Assembly (NCBI RefSeq): GCF_027460265.1
Contig: NZ_JAPZBC010000001.1
Span: 6,932,001 to 6,996,000 of the forward strand
Length of the DNA stretch: 64,000 nt
Source: Streptomyces sp. WMMC940
Lineage (GTDB): Bacteria > Actinomycetota > Actinomycetes > Streptomycetales > Streptomycetaceae
Reading direction: 5' to 3'
Numbering within the stretch: position 1 is the first letter of the stretch; each line of letters starts with the position of its first letter. The position numbers and the translations under genes are program-made. The notes under the pieces were generated by a model, which was not told the origin of the DNA, did no database searches, and saw only the letters and a program-made list of their open reading frames with translations. Shown here one piece after another: positions 35,526 to 44,973 of this stretch.

Positions 35526-36067
35526 ACGCCCCCGCGCAGGACCGCCCCCGGACCCTCGTCGCCGGCGTCGGCAACATCTTCCTCGGCGACGACGGCTTCG
35601 GCGTCGAGACCGTGCGCGCGCTGGCCGGGCAACCGCTGCCGGACCACGTCGAGGTCACCGACATCGGCATCCGCGGCGTCCACCTCGCCTACCAGCTGCT
35701 GGACGGGTACGACGCCCTCGTCCTGGTCGACGCGACGGCCCGCGGCGGCGAGCCGGGCACGCTCTACCTCATCGAGCCGGACCACGGCGGCGGTACCGTC
35801 GCCCCCACGGACGCCGTCGCCCTCGACGGCCACCGGATGTCCCCCGACGCCGTACTGGCCCTGCTGGACACGCTCTGTGCCGGTACCGGGGCCGCGGCGC
35901 CCCGCCGCGTCCTCGTCGTCGGCTGCGAACCCGCGTGCGTCGAGGAGGGGATCGGACTCAGCCCGCAGGTCGCCGCCGCCGTACCGGGAGCCGTTCGCAT
36001 GATCACGGACCTGGTGCACCAGTCAGCCCCGGCACCGACCGGTCTCACCCGAGGAGCACACCCATGA
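35522..36067 (+). CDS. Hydrogenase maturation endopeptidase (HupD/HyaD family)
   Basis: A 181-residue nickel-dependent protease. It starts with the family motif GVGNIFLGDDGFG; Asp-bearing VTDIGIRGVHLAYQLLDGYD and DATARGGEPGTLYLI follow, and a later histidine in LDGHRMSP fits the Ni-binding triad. It should remove the C-terminal 23 residues of the large subunit after His569 once nickel is in place. Overlaps neighbouring genes on both sides. Confidence 0.93.
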   Translation: MNAPAQDRPRTLVAGVGNIFLGDDGFGVETVRALAGQPLPDHVEVTDIGIRGVHLAYQLLDGYDALVLVDATARGGEPGTLYLIEPDHGGGTVAPTDAVALDGHRMSPDAVLALLDTLCAGTGAAAPRRVLVVGCEPACVEEGIGLSPQVAAAVPGAVRMITDLVHQSAPAPTGLTRGAHP

Positions 36068-36171
36068 AGAAGAAGGTCATCGGCGGCGCGGCCGCCGCCA
36101 CCGCGGTCGTCGCGCTCGTCAAGGGATTCCTCCCGGACATCAGGCGCTATCTCCGCATCCGCAGGATGTGA
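36064..36171 (+). CDS. 35-residue microprotein (DUF6893-like)
   Basis: Translates to 35 residues: a basic MKKK start, an Ala/Val hydrophobic stretch (about 7-19), then PDIRRYLRIRRM. The ATG overlaps the protease stop codon (ATGA), which is strong support for translation. It resembles the small DUF6893 proteins of Streptomyces. It is probably a membrane-surface peptide; a role in anchoring the soluble hydrogenase is conceivable but unproven. Confidence 0.75.
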   Translation: MKKKVIGGAAAATAVVALVKGFLPDIRRYLRIRRM

Positions 36172-36225
36172 CCCGCACCGCGTGACACGCGGGATCCGAC
36201 CCGAGCGCCGTGCCGCGTGACCCGC

Positions 36226-36254
36226 CCCCCGGGATCCTGTGGTGACCCCGGGGG
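36226..36254. other. GC-rich hairpin between the accessory block and hypA
   Basis: CCCCCGGG (36226-36233) pairs with CCCGGGGG (36247-36254), 13-base loop, in the 296-base gap 36172-36467. It may end the structural operon. Just before it, GCGTGAC and GGGATCC each occur twice. The gap could also hold a promoter for hypABFCDE. Confidence 0.4.
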
Positions 36255-36467
36255 AGCGGGGCGCGCGGCACGACCTCCGCGATCCCGCCCCGCGCCGTGC
36301 GGCGGGGACCCGCCGGCCTCCCCGCCCCGCGGCCGCTGCACCGAACGGCGGACGCGACCGGGCACCGTCGGCGCGCCGGTAGGAGCGGCCCGGCGGGCGC
36401 CCCTGTAATGGGCACGGCCACGCCCGCCCCGGGCACAACGGGCCAGCGCCGCGCAGGACGGAGACCG

Positions 36468-36860
36468 ATGCACGAGATGTCCATCGCGCTCGCCGTCGTC
36501 GACCAGGTCGAGGACGCGGCGCGATCGCACGGCGCCTCCCGGGTGCGCACCGTGCGCCTGCGGGTCGGCGAGCTGGCCGGAGTCGTCCCCGACGCGCTCG
36601 CCTTCTCCTTCCAACTGGCCTGTGCGGGCACCCTCGTCGAGGGAGCCGACCTCGTCACCGAGACCGTCCCCGGCCTCGCCCGCTGCGCCCCGTGCGGCGA
36701 CGAGTGGGCCGTGGGCATGCCGCCGCGGCTGACCTGCCCGGTGTGCGACCGGGCCACCACGGAACTGGTCTCCGGCCGCGAACTGCGGATCGCCGCCGTC
36801 GAGTGGCACGACGACCCCGCGGACCCCCGGGTTCGCGAACCGATCTCCGAGGAGGGCTGA
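36468..36860 (+). CDS. hypA: Hydrogenase nickel chaperone HypA
   Basis: A 130-residue protein that delivers nickel to the large subunit with HypB. It starts MHEMSIA; His2 is the nickel ligand. The zinc site has two CxxC pairs (C73/C76 and C90/C93). The start at this ATG, with GGACGGAG upstream, is fixed by the need for His at position 2. Three bases separate it from hypB. Confidence 0.95.
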   Translation: MHEMSIALAVVDQVEDAARSHGASRVRTVRLRVGELAGVVPDALAFSFQLACAGTLVEGADLVTETVPGLARCAPCGDEWAVGMPPRLTCPVCDRATTELVSGRELRIAAVEWHDDPADPRVREPISEEG

Positions 36861-36863
36861 CCC

Positions 36864-37559
36864 ATGTGCCGTGTTGTCGATCTGCAGCAGGCGGTGCTCG
36901 CCAAGAACGACGCGACCGCCGAGGTCCTGCGCAGGGAGCTGGCAGCGCGCGGGACGACCGTCGTCAACGTGCTGTCCAGCCCCGGCAGCGGCAAGACCGC
37001 CCTGCTCGAGGCCGAACTCCTGCTGGCCAGGGAACGGGGCGTCACGGCCGCGGCCCTCACGGCCGACCTCGCCACCGAGAACGACGCCGTACGCCTCGCC
37101 CGCTCCGGACTGCCCGTCAAGCAGGTGCTGACCGACGGCCTCTGCCACCTCGAGGCCGACATGCTCGCCGGGCACCTCCACGGCTGGCTGGCCGAGGACA
37201 CCCGGCTCGTCTTCGTGGAGAACGTCGGCAACCTCGTCTGCCCCGCCTCGTACGACATCGGGGAGGCACTCAGGGTGGTGCTGGCCTCCGTCACCGAGGG
37301 CGAGGACAAGCCGCTGAAGTACCCCACGGCCTTCGGCCTCGCCCACCTCGTGATCATCACCAAGACCGACATCGCGGAGGCCGTCGGCTTCGACGAGGCC
37401 GCCTTCCGCGCCAACGTCGAGCAGGTCAACCCGGGCGTGGACGTGGTCCTCACCTCCGCCCGTACGGGCGCCGGCGCGGGAGCGCTCCTCGACCGGGCGC
37501 TGGCCGCGGCGGAAGGCACCGCGATCCACATGCCGGTGATGGCACAGGCCCGGGCGTGA
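36864..37559 (+). CDS. hypB: Hydrogenase nickel-insertion GTPase HypB
   Basis: A 231-residue SIMIBI GTPase. P-loop SSPGSGKT (38-45), a switch region LTADLATENDA, ENVGNLVCPASYDIGE with the conserved metal-site cysteine, and the NKXD-type element TKTDIAE. It lacks both the His-rich stretch and the CxxCGC nickel-storage N-terminus of some homologues; only MCRV remains. Its stop overlaps the GTG of hypF. Confidence 0.95.
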   Translation: MCRVVDLQQAVLAKNDATAEVLRRELAARGTTVVNVLSSPGSGKTALLEAELLLARERGVTAAALTADLATENDAVRLARSGLPVKQVLTDGLCHLEADMLAGHLHGWLAEDTRLVFVENVGNLVCPASYDIGEALRVVLASVTEGEDKPLKYPTAFGLAHLVIITKTDIAEAVGFDEAAFRANVEQVNPGVDVVLTSARTGAGAGALLDRALAAAEGTAIHMPVMAQARA

Positions 37560-40015
37560 CCACCTCCGCGCCGGGCCCGGCCGCCTCCCGGACCGGGCCC
37601 GTCGCCCCCGCGTCCGTCCAGCGGCGCCGGGTCACCGTGCGGGGTGTGGTGCAGGGGGTCGGCTTCCGTCCGTTCCTCCACAACCTCGCCACGGGGCTGG
37701 AACTGACGGGCCATGTCACGAACACCGGTGACGGAGTCGTCGCCGAGGTCGAGGGGGCACCGGTCGCCGTGGCCCGCTTCTGCGCCAGGATCGCCGAGGA
37801 GGCCCCGCCCCTCGCACTCGTCGAGTCCGTCCACGACCGGGAGGTCCCCGTCACCGGAGCCAGCGGGTTCCTCATCGTCGCCTCGGACAGGGACGGGCCC
37901 GTGCGTACCCTGGTCTCCCCGGACACCGCCACCTGCGCGGACTGCCTGCGCGAACTGGCCGACCCGGCCGACCGCCGCCACCGGCACCCCTTCATCACCT
38001 GTACGCACTGCGGCCCGCGCTTCACCATCGTCACGGGCCTGCCCTACGACCGCGAGCACACCACGATGGCGGGCTTCCCCATGTGCGCGGACTGCGCCCG
38101 GGAGTACACCGACCCGGGCGACCGGCGGTTCCACGCGCAGCCCGTCGCCTGCCCCTCCTGCGGACCGCGGCTGCGGATGATCGTGGCCCCCGCCGCCCCC
38201 GGCCTCCGTCCACGGCACGTGGTCGCTCCGGACCCCAATGACCGCAGCCTCGGCGGGCCCGTCGTCGCCGACCCGCTGCGGGAGGCCCGCGAACTGCTGT
38301 CCGACGGGGCGATCCTCGCCGTCAAGGGCATCGGCGGGTACCACCTCGCCTGCGACGCAGGCAACAAGGGGGCCGTGGCTCTGCTGCGCCGCCGCAAGGC
38401 CCGCGGGGACAAGCCGTTCGCGCTGATGGCCAGGGACGTCGAGGACGTCGAGCACCTGGTCCACCTCGGCGCCGAGGAGCGTGCACTGCTCACCGGCCCG
38501 GTCCGCCCGATCGTCCTGATGCGCCGCCGGGTACCTCCGGCGGACGCCCCGCCCGGAGCCCCTCGGCCCGTGGAGGGGGTGGCCCCCGGCAGCCCCGACC
38601 TCGGCGTGATGCTGCCGTACACCCCCCTGCACCAGCTGCTGCTCGGCCTTCCCGGCGAGGAACGCACCGGCCCCCGGCTGCTCGTCATGACCAGCGGGAA
38701 CCTGGCCGGGGAACCGATCGTCACCGACGACGAGGAGGCGCTGGAACGACTGGCGGACCTGGCAGACGCCTGGCTGCTGCACGACCGGCCCATCCACGTC
38801 CCCTGCGACGACTCGGTGGTGCGCGTCTGCGACGGGGAACTCCTCACCCTGCGCCGCTCCCGGGGGCACGCCCCGCTGCCGGTCACCCTGCCGCTGCCGG
38901 TCCCTCCGGTCCTCGCGGTCGGCGGGGACCTCAAGAACACCTTCTGCCTGGGCAGCGACCGTCGAGCCTGGCTGTCCGCGCACATCGGCGACATGGACGA
39001 CCTCGCCACCCAGCACGCCTTCGCCTGCGCGGAGGAGCAGCTGGAGGAGATCACGGGAGTGCGGCCGGAGCTGTACGCCGCCGACCGCCACCCCGGCTAC
39101 CGCTCCGCCCGATGGGCCCGGCACAACGCCGGGGGCCGGCCCGTCGTGCACGTCCAGCACCACCACGCGCACATCGCCTCCGCGATGGCCGAACACGGCC
39201 TCGACGGCAGCCGTCCCGTGATCGGCGTCGCCTTCGACGGAACCGGCTACGGGGACGACGGCGCCGTGTGGGGCGGCGAGGTCCTGCTCGCCGACTACGA
39301 CGGCTTCCACCGCTACGCCCACCTCGGCTACGTCCCGCTCCCCGGCGGCGACGCGGCCGTGCGGCGCCCCTACCGCATGGCACTCGCCCATCTGCGCGCG
39401 GCCGGTATCGGCTGGGGCGGCGACCTGCCCTGCACCGCCGCCTGTCCGGAGCAGGAACTTCCGCTGCTGCGGCAGCAGTTGGAACGCGGCCTGAACTGCG
39501 TCCCGACCTCCAGCATGGGCCGGCTCTTCGACGCGGTCTCCTCCCTCGCGGGCGTGTGCCACGTGGCGGGGTACGAGGCCCAGGCCGCGATCGAACTCGA
39601 AGCCGCCGCGGTCCTGGCGGACGGCGCGTGCGGTGGGCCGTACGCGTTCGGGCTGCGGCCGGCGGGCCGGGGTCCCGCCGCCGCGATGACCGCCGACCCC
39701 GGACCCGTCCTGGCCGCGATCGTCGACGACCTGCGCGCGGGCACACCGGCGTCCGTGATCGCAGGGCGCTTCCACGGCGCGGTCGCCGCGCTCGTCCACA
39801 GGATCTGCGCCACGGCCCGGGAACGGCACGGGCTGGAGACCGTGGCGCTGACCGGGGGAGTGTTCGCCAACGCGGTGCTCTCCTCGGCGTGCGCGGCCGT
39901 GTTGCGGGAGGACGGTTTCACCGTACTGCGCCACCACCGGATCCCGCCGAACGACGGAGGGCTGGCGCTCGGCCAGCTCGTCGTGGCCGCCCGTGCCGCG
40001 GGAGACGCCGGATGA
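37556..40015 (+). CDS. hypF: Carbamoyltransferase HypF (cyanide ligand synthesis)
   Basis: An 819-residue multidomain enzyme. Order: acylphosphatase (VRGVVQGVGFRPFLH); two zinc fingers with CxxC-x18-CxxC spacing (CADC...CTHC and CADC...CPSC); a YrdC-like domain (ILAVKGIGGYHLACDA); and a Kae1/TobZ-like C-terminal domain (HHHAHIASAMAEH, VAFDGTGYGDDGAVWGGEVL). It activates carbamoyl phosphate and loads the carbamoyl group on the C-terminal Cys of HypE. GTG start overlaps the hypB stop. Confidence 0.95.
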   Translation: MTTSAPGPAASRTGPVAPASVQRRRVTVRGVVQGVGFRPFLHNLATGLELTGHVTNTGDGVVAEVEGAPVAVARFCARIAEEAPPLALVESVHDREVPVTGASGFLIVASDRDGPVRTLVSPDTATCADCLRELADPADRRHRHPFITCTHCGPRFTIVTGLPYDREHTTMAGFPMCADCAREYTDPGDRRFHAQPVACPSCGPRLRMIVAPAAPGLRPRHVVAPDPNDRSLGGPVVADPLREARELLSDGAILAVKGIGGYHLACDAGNKGAVALLRRRKARGDKPFALMARDVEDVEHLVHLGAEERALLTGPVRPIVLMRRRVPPADAPPGAPRPVEGVAPGSPDLGVMLPYTPLHQLLLGLPGEERTGPRLLVMTSGNLAGEPIVTDDEEALERLADLADAWLLHDRPIHVPCDDSVVRVCDGELLTLRRSRGHAPLPVTLPLPVPPVLAVGGDLKNTFCLGSDRRAWLSAHIGDMDDLATQHAFACAEEQLEEITGVRPELYAADRHPGYRSARWARHNAGGRPVVHVQHHHAHIASAMAEHGLDGSRPVIGVAFDGTGYGDDGAVWGGEVLLADYDGFHRYAHLGYVPLPGGDAAVRRPYRMALAHLRAAGIGWGGDLPCTAACPEQELPLLRQQLERGLNCVPTSSMGRLFDAVSSLAGVCHVAGYEAQAAIELEAAAVLADGACGGPYAFGLRPAGRGPAAAMTADPGPVLAAIVDDLRAGTPASVIAGRFHGAVAALVHRICATARERHGLETVALTGGVFANAVLSSACAAVLREDGFTVLRHHRIPPNDGGLALGQLVVAARAAGDAG

Positions 40016-40051
40016 CGCGGCGGCAGACAGCTCGACAGCGAGGAGAGACGC

Positions 40052-40345
40052 ATGTGCCTGGCGGTACCCGGCAGGGTGCTGGACATCGAGGACCGGGACG
40101 GCACCCGCATGGCCACCGTCGACTTCGGCGGGGTCGTCAAGGAGGTGTGCCTGGAGTACCTGCCCGATCTGAGGGTCGGTGAATACGCCATCGTCCACGT
40201 GGGATTCGCCCTGCAGCGGCTGGACGAGGAGTCGGCGCGGCGGACCCTGGAACTGTTCGAGAACCTCGGACTGCTCCAGGAGGAGTTCGGCGACCCGGAC
40301 GGGCCCGACGGGTCCGGAGACTCCCTCGAGGAGGCCCGGCGATGA
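40052..40345 (+). CDS. hypC: Hydrogenase assembly chaperone HypC
   Basis: A 97-residue chaperone starting MCLAVPGRV; Cys2 binds the Fe(CN)2CO unit after initiator Met removal. The OB-like core ([19 protein letters not shown]) is conserved, and a 20-residue acidic tail ([17 protein letters not shown]) is extra. AGGAGAG precedes the ATG; the stop overlaps hypD (ATGA). Confidence 0.95.
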   Translation: MCLAVPGRVLDIEDRDGTRMATVDFGGVVKEVCLEYLPDLRVGEYAIVHVGFALQRLDEESARRTLELFENLGLLQEEFGDPDGPDGSGDSLEEARR

Positions 40346-41475
40346 AGTACATCGAGGAGTTCCAGGACCCGGCCCTGGCCGAGCGCCTGCTCGACGAGAT
40401 CCGCGCCGCCGTGACCCGGCCGTGGGCGCTGATGGAGGTGTGCGGGGGCCAGACCCACACCATCATCCGGCACGGCATCGACCAGCTCCTCCCGGACGAG
40501 GTCGAGCTGATCCACGGCCCCGGCTGCCCCGTCTGCGTCACACCGTTGGAGGTCATCGACAAGGCTTTGGAGATCGCGTCCCGCCCCGGGGTGATCTTCT
40601 GCTCCTTCGGCGACATGCTCCGGGTGCCTGGCACCGGACGCGACCTGTTCCAGGTGCGCGGCGAAGGCGGTGACGTCCGGGTGGTGTACTCGCCGCTCGA
40701 CGCGCTCCGCGTCGCCCAGCAGAACCCGGACCGGGAGGTGGTGTTCTTCGGCATCGGCTTCGAGACCACCGCGCCGCCCAACGCGATGACGGTGTATCAG
40801 GCCCGCAGGCTCGGAATCCCGAACTTCAGCCTGCTGGTCTCCCATGTGCGGGTGCCACCCGCGATCGAGGCGATCATGCGCTCCCCGAACTGCCGCGTCC
40901 AGGCGTTCCTCGCGGCCGGACACGTGTGCAGCGTGATGGGCACCGAGGAGTACCCCGGTCTCGCCGAGCGGTACCGGGTCCCCATCGTCGTCACGGGTTT
41001 CGAGCCGCTGGACATCCTGGAGGGCGTACGCCGCACCGTCCTGCAACTGGAGCGCGGCGAACACACCGTGGACAACGCCTACCCGCGGGCGGTCCGCTCT
41101 GAGGGGAACCCCGCGGCCCGCGCGATGCTCGCCGACGTCTTCGAGGTCACCGACCGCGCCTGGCGCGGTATCGGCGTCATCCCCGACAGCGGGTGGCGGC
41201 TGTCGTCCCGGTACCGGGACTACGACGCCGAGCACCGCTTCCAGGTCACCGGCATCGACACCCGTGAACCGGCGGCCTGCCGCAGCGGCGAGGTCCTGCA
41301 GGGCCTGCTGAAGCCCCACGAGTGCGAGGCGTTCGGCACCGTCTGCACGCCGCGCTCCCCGCTCGGCGCCACGATGGTCTCCAGCGAGGGCGCCTGCGCG
41401 GCCTACTACCTCTACCGGCGGCTCGACCTGCCGGCCGCCGTCACGCGATCCCCGGAGGGCAGTCCCGTTGTCTGA
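40342..41475 (+). CDS. hypD: Hydrogenase active-site assembly protein HypD
   Basis: A 377-residue scaffold on which Fe(CN)2CO is built with Hyp[24 protein letters not shown] and the FE(T/S)TAPP segment carry the iron and thiol-redox motifs. Cysteines of the C-terminal [4Fe-4S] cluster are in [24 protein letters not shown] and [12 protein letters not shown] overlaps hypC and its end overlaps hypE by eight bases. Confidence 0.95.
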   Translation: MKYIEEFQDPALAERLLDEIRAAVTRPWALMEVCGGQTHTIIRHGIDQLLPDEVELIHGPGCPVCVTPLEVIDKALEIASRPGVIFCSFGDMLRVPGTGRDLFQVRGEGGDVRVVYSPLDALRVAQQNPDREVVFFGIGFETTAPPNAMTVYQARRLGIPNFSLLVSHVRVPPAIEAIMRSPNCRVQAFLAAGHVCSVMGTEEYPGLAERYRVPIVVTGFEPLDILEGVRRTVLQLERGEHTVDNAYPRAVRSEGNPAARAMLADVFEVTDRAWRGIGVIPDSGWRLSSRYRDYDAEHRFQVTGIDTREPAACRSGEVLQGLLKPHECEAFGTVCTPRSPLGATMVSSEGACAAYYLYRRLDLPAAVTRSPEGSPVV

Positions 41476-42535
41476 GACCACCGAAGCCCCGGACGTCCTC
41501 GCGTGGACGTGCCCGCTGCCGCATCGTGACCGGTCCCGGGTGGTGATGGGCCACGGCGGCGGCGGAGCCCTCTCCGCCGAACTGGTCCGCGAGGTGTTCG
41601 CCCCGGCCTACGGCGGACCCGCGCTGTCCGCCATGGGCGACTCCGCGACGGTCGAACTGGGCGGCGCGCGGATCGCGTTCTCGACCGACTCATTCGTGGT
41701 GCGCCCGCTGTTCTTCCCCGGCGGGAGCATCGGGGACCTCGCCGTCAACGGCACCGTCAACGACCTCGCCATGAGCGGTGCCCGGCCCGCCTACCTGTCC
41801 TGCGGATTCATCCTCGAGGAGGGCGTCGAGACCGAGGTCGTACGGCGGGTGGCCGAGGCGCTCGGCGAGGCGGCCCGTGCGGCGGGCGTGGAGGTGGCGA
41901 CCGGCGACACCAAGGTCGTCGAAGCCGGTCACGGCGACGGCGTCTTCATCAACACCTCCGGCATCGGACTGATCCCGCGGGGCGTCGATCTGCGTCCGCA
42001 GCGGGTGGTGCCCGGTGACGTGGTGATCGTGAGCGGCCCGATCGGCGTCCACGGCGTGGCCATCATGAGCGTGCGCGAGGGGCTGGAGTTCGGGGTCGAG
42101 ATCGAGAGCGACTGTGCGGCACTCGCCGGTCTGGTCGAGGCGATGCTCGCCGTCACGGGGGATCTGCACGTCCTGCGCGACCCGACCCGCGGGGGACTGG
42201 CCGCCGCGCTCAACGAGATCGGGTCGGCGTCCGGCACGGGCGTCGTCGTCCAGGAGCGGTCCGTCCCCGTCCCGGCCCCCGTGGCCAACGCCTGCGCCGT
42301 GCTCGGCCTGGACCCGATGTACGTCGCCAACGAGGGGAAGCTCGTCGCGTTTGTGCCCCGTGAGCACGCCGACGCCGTACTGGCGGCCATGCGCGCCCAT
42401 CCGCTCGGCAGGGAGGCGGCGGTGATCGGCGAGGCGGTGGAGAGCCATCCCGGGATGGTGGTCGCGCGTACGGGGCTGGGAGGCACGCGCGTCGTGGATC
42501 TGCCGCTCGGCGAGCAGCTGCCCCGCATCTGCTGA
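41468..42535 (+). CDS. hypE: Hydrogenase maturation protein HypE
   Basis: A 355-residue AIR-synthase-fold protein that dehydrates a C-terminal thiocarbamate to thiocyanate for the active-site cyanide. Visible: [37 protein letters not shown] and the essential C-terminus PRIC. The start appears to be TTG, within the hypD coding end; an ATG does not occur near enough. Last gene of the island. Confidence 0.94.
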   Translation: MSETTEAPDVLAWTCPLPHRDRSRVVMGHGGGGALSAELVREVFAPAYGGPALSAMGDSATVELGGARIAFSTDSFVVRPLFFPGGSIGDLAVNGTVNDLAMSGARPAYLSCGFILEEGVETEVVRRVAEALGEAARAAGVEVATGDTKVVEAGHGDGVFINTSGIGLIPRGVDLRPQRVVPGDVVIVSGPIGVHGVAIMSVREGLEFGVEIESDCAALAGLVEAMLAVTGDLHVLRDPTRGGLAAALNEIGSASGTGVVVQERSVPVPAPVANACAVLGLDPMYVANEGKLVAFVPREHADAVLAAMRAHPLGREAAVIGEAVESHPGMVVARTGLGGTRVVDLPLGEQLPRIC

Positions 42536-42579
42536 CGACGGGCGACCGGCCGCCGCGGCGACCCGGCACCGGCGGTGCT

Positions 42580-42596
42580 CCCCGCGGGACGCGGGG
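42580..42596. terminator. Hairpin between hypE and the convergent SulP gene
   Basis: CCCCGCG - GGA - CGCGGGG, a perfect 7-bp stem 45 bases after the hypE stop in the 233-base convergent gap. Probably a terminator for the hydrogenase operon. Nothing else is seen in the gap. Confidence 0.5.
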
Positions 42597-42768
42597 TGCG
42601 GCGCCGGTCTCGTGGTGCCGCCGCCCTGTGCCGGGCACCTCTCCTCCCCGGGGGCGACCGGTCGAAGGGCGACGGGCGGCCGCCTCGCCCCCGGCCTGAC
42701 GCGCCGGAGCCGCGCCCCCTTCCGGGAGGACGCGGCGCCGTCACGCGTTGTGCATCCGAACCGGGTGG

Positions 42769-44298
42769 TCAGACGACGGACTTGACGAGTTCCTCGCCGG
42801 CGCCCGTGGTGACCCTGACCGGTGGGGTGCCGGTCCCGGTGTGCCGTTCCCTCCAGTTCTCCAGAGCGGAACGGCAGGCGTGGTCGAGATGGTGGAGGCC
42901 GGAGATGTCGAGCTCGACCGGCCGGTCCTGGGGGAGGGCCTCCAGGTTGTCGAGTATCTTCGGCAGGCGCAGGAAGGTCGCGTTGCCGGAGAGGTACGCC
43001 TGGACGGGGCCGGCGCCCTTGTCGACGACCTCCAACCTGATGTGGGAGGTCTCCCAGGCCGTCTTGACGACCGACAGGGCCAGGCCGACGAGCACGCCCT
43101 CGAACATGCTGACGGCGACGATCGCCGTGGCGGTGACGACGAGGACGAGGGCCTCGCCGCGGTTCTCCCGCCAGAGCGCGACGAGCGCGGAGCCGGGGAC
43201 GAGTTTGGCACCGGCGTGGACCAGGACCCCCGCGAGAGCGGGGACCGGGATGCAGGCGAGCACGTCCGGCAGGAGCGCGGCGAAGAGCAGCAGCCATACA
43301 CCGTGCAGGACGCGCGACGCCTTGGTGCGTGCGCCCGACCGGACGTTGGCCGCGCTGCGCACGATCACCGCGGTCATGGGCAGGGCGCCGAGGACGCCGC
43401 ATACGGCGTTGCCCGCACCCTGGGCGACGAGTTCCTTGTCGTACGCGGTGCGTGGGCCGTCGTGCATGCGGTCCACTGCCGCCGCACTGAACAGGGACTC
43501 GGCGGACGCGATCAGGGTGAACGCGACGACCGTGCCGAGCAGGGCGAGGGTGCCGAGCCTCCCGAACTCGCCCAGCGGCGGCGGTTGGACGGCGTCGAGG
43601 AGGCCCTTGACCTCGACGGTGGTGACGTCGACGCCGGGCAGCAGGGCGACGAGGGCCGCCAGGCCGACTGCGGCGAGCGGGCCGGGAACCTTGCGCACCG
43701 GCCGTGGCATCCGCCGCCACAGCACCAGGACGGCGATGGTGCCGGCGCCGATCCCGAGGGAGACCAGTGCCCTGCCGTCCTGGGCGGCGCCGACGAGAGC
43801 CGTGGGCAGACCGGCGAGCTTGCCGATGCCGGAGTCGGGGGACTCGGCGCCGATGACGGAGTACATCTGCCCGGCGATCAGGACCAGGCCGATCCCGGCG
43901 AGCATGCCCTCGACCACGGAGAGGGAGATCGCGCGGAAGTAGCGGCCCAGTTTCAGGGCGCCCATGAGCACCTGGAGCACACCGGTGACCAGGACGACCA
44001 CGCCGAGGGCGGGGAGGCCGAACTCCTGGACCGCCTCGAAGACCAGGACCGTCAGGCCTGCGGCCGGGCCGGACACCTGGAGGCTGCTGCCCCGCATGAG
44101 TCCGGTCACCAGACCGCCCACGATACCGGTGACCAGGCCGAGTTCGGCCGGGACGCCGGAGGCGACGGCGACACCGACGCACAGCGGCAGGGCGACCAGG
44201 AAGACCACCAGGGAGGCGGCGAAGTCCTGCCTCAGACAGGGGTACTTGCGCTCGCGCGCCGTTCCGGCGTGCGTCCCGGGGCTGGTGCTCGTGCTCAC
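42769..44298 (-). CDS. SulP family anion transporter with STAS domain (probable bicarbonate)
   Basis: A 509-residue membrane protein. The transport core has about 12-14 helices beginning DFAASLVVFLVALPLCVGVAVASG, with the SulP motif LQVSGPAAGLTVLVFE. A C-terminal STAS domain spans about 410-500 (VELDISGLHHLDHACRSALE). The coupled carbonic anhydrase gene nine bases upstream indicates bicarbonate as substrate, as in BicA-type pairs; sulfate cannot be excluded. GTG start with GAGG upstream. Confidence 0.9.
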   Translation of the reverse strand: MSTSTSPGTHAGTARERKYPCLRQDFAASLVVFLVALPLCVGVAVASGVPAELGLVTGIVGGLVTGLMRGSSLQVSGPAAGLTVLVFEAVQEFGLPALGVVVLVTGVLQVLMGALKLGRYFRAISLSVVEGMLAGIGLVLIAGQMYSVIGAESPDSGIGKLAGLPTALVGAAQDGRALVSLGIGAGTIAVLVLWRRMPRPVRKVPGPLAAVGLAALVALLPGVDVTTVEVKGLLDAVQPPPLGEFGRLGTLALLGTVVAFTLIASAESLFSAAAVDRMHDGPRTAYDKELVAQGAGNAVCGVLGALPMTAVIVRSAANVRSGARTKASRVLHGVWLLLFAALLPDVLACIPVPALAGVLVHAGAKLVPGSALVALWRENRGEALVLVVTATAIVAVSMFEGVLVGLALSVVKTAWETSHIRLEVVDKGAGPVQAYLSGNATFLRLPKILDNLEALPQDRPVELDISGLHHLDHACRSALENWRERHTGTGTPPVRVTTGAGEELVKSVV

Positions 44299-44306
44299 GA
44301 CCGGCC

Positions 44307-44897
44307 TCACAGTGCCTCGAACGCGTCGGTTTCCGGACGGTGTTCGCGCACGGCGCCGGTGTGGACCTCGTAGTACCAGCCGTGCAGAGTCAGGGTGCCG
44401 TCGGCCAGACGCTTCTCCACGCACGGGTACGAGCGCAGGCGCAGCAGCTGCGACAGGACGTGGTGGGTGACCGCGCGTTCCACACACGGGTCGCCGGGGT
44501 CGGCGGTGTCAGGTTCGCCGGCAGCGTGGGCGAGCCAGTCACGTACGGCGGGCACGCCGTCGAGGTCGTCGCCGCGCACCAGGGCGCCGACGGCGCCGCA
44601 GTGCGAGTGGCCGCAGACCACGACGTCAGCCACGCCGAGGACCTCCACGGCGTACTCGATGGTGGCCGTCTCGCTCGCGGGGTGGGCGGAGCCGTAGGGG
44701 GGCACGATGTTGCCCGCGGTGCGCAGTTCGAAGAGATCGCCCGGACGCGCCCCGGTGATCAGGGCCGGGACGACCCGGGAGTCGGAACAGGTGATGAACA
44801 GGACCTTGGGGGACTGGCCCCGGCCGAGCTCGGCGAACTCCTCAGGGCGCTGTCCGAACGTGCGGGCGTTGTCGATGAGGGGCTGCATGGGCTGCAT
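44307..44897 (-). CDS. Beta-carbonic anhydrase
   Basis: A 196-residue beta-class enzyme interconverting CO2 and bicarbonate. Zinc ligands Cys37, His97 and Cys100, with the Asp39-Arg41 dyad (CSDSR) and the HSHCGAV motif. It starts at an ATG with GGAG eight bases upstream; a second ATG three codons in is possible. Followed directly by the SulP transporter, with which it would make a bicarbonate handling unit. Confidence 0.94.
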   Translation of the reverse strand: MQPMQPLIDNARTFGQRPEEFAELGRGQSPKVLFITCSDSRVVPALITGARPGDLFELRTAGNIVPPYGSAHPASETATIEYAVEVLGVADVVVCGHSHCGAVGALVRGDDLDGVPAVRDWLAHAAGEPDTADPGDPCVERAVTHHVLSQLLRLRSYPCVEKRLADGTLTLHGWYYEVHTGAVREHRPETDAFEAL

Positions 44898-44973
44898 GGT
44901 GGTACTCCTCCTGGCGCGCCGTGGGGGTGGCGCGTCGGACGTGCAGGACAAGGTGGTGCGGACGCCGTCGCTG

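Noticed and set aside
36140..40198. A very long open frame (over 1300 codons) on the minus strand through hypA-hypF
   Set aside because: It is the antisense shadow of hypF/hypB/hypA caused by high GC at third positions; the composition is random (His/Gln/Asp/Gly/Arg-rich) and no domain is visible.
41690..44182. Long minus-strand frame across hypE and the SulP gene
   Set aside because: Arg/Gly/Pro-rich wrong-frame translation; hypE and the SulP transporter have full family motifs in other frames.
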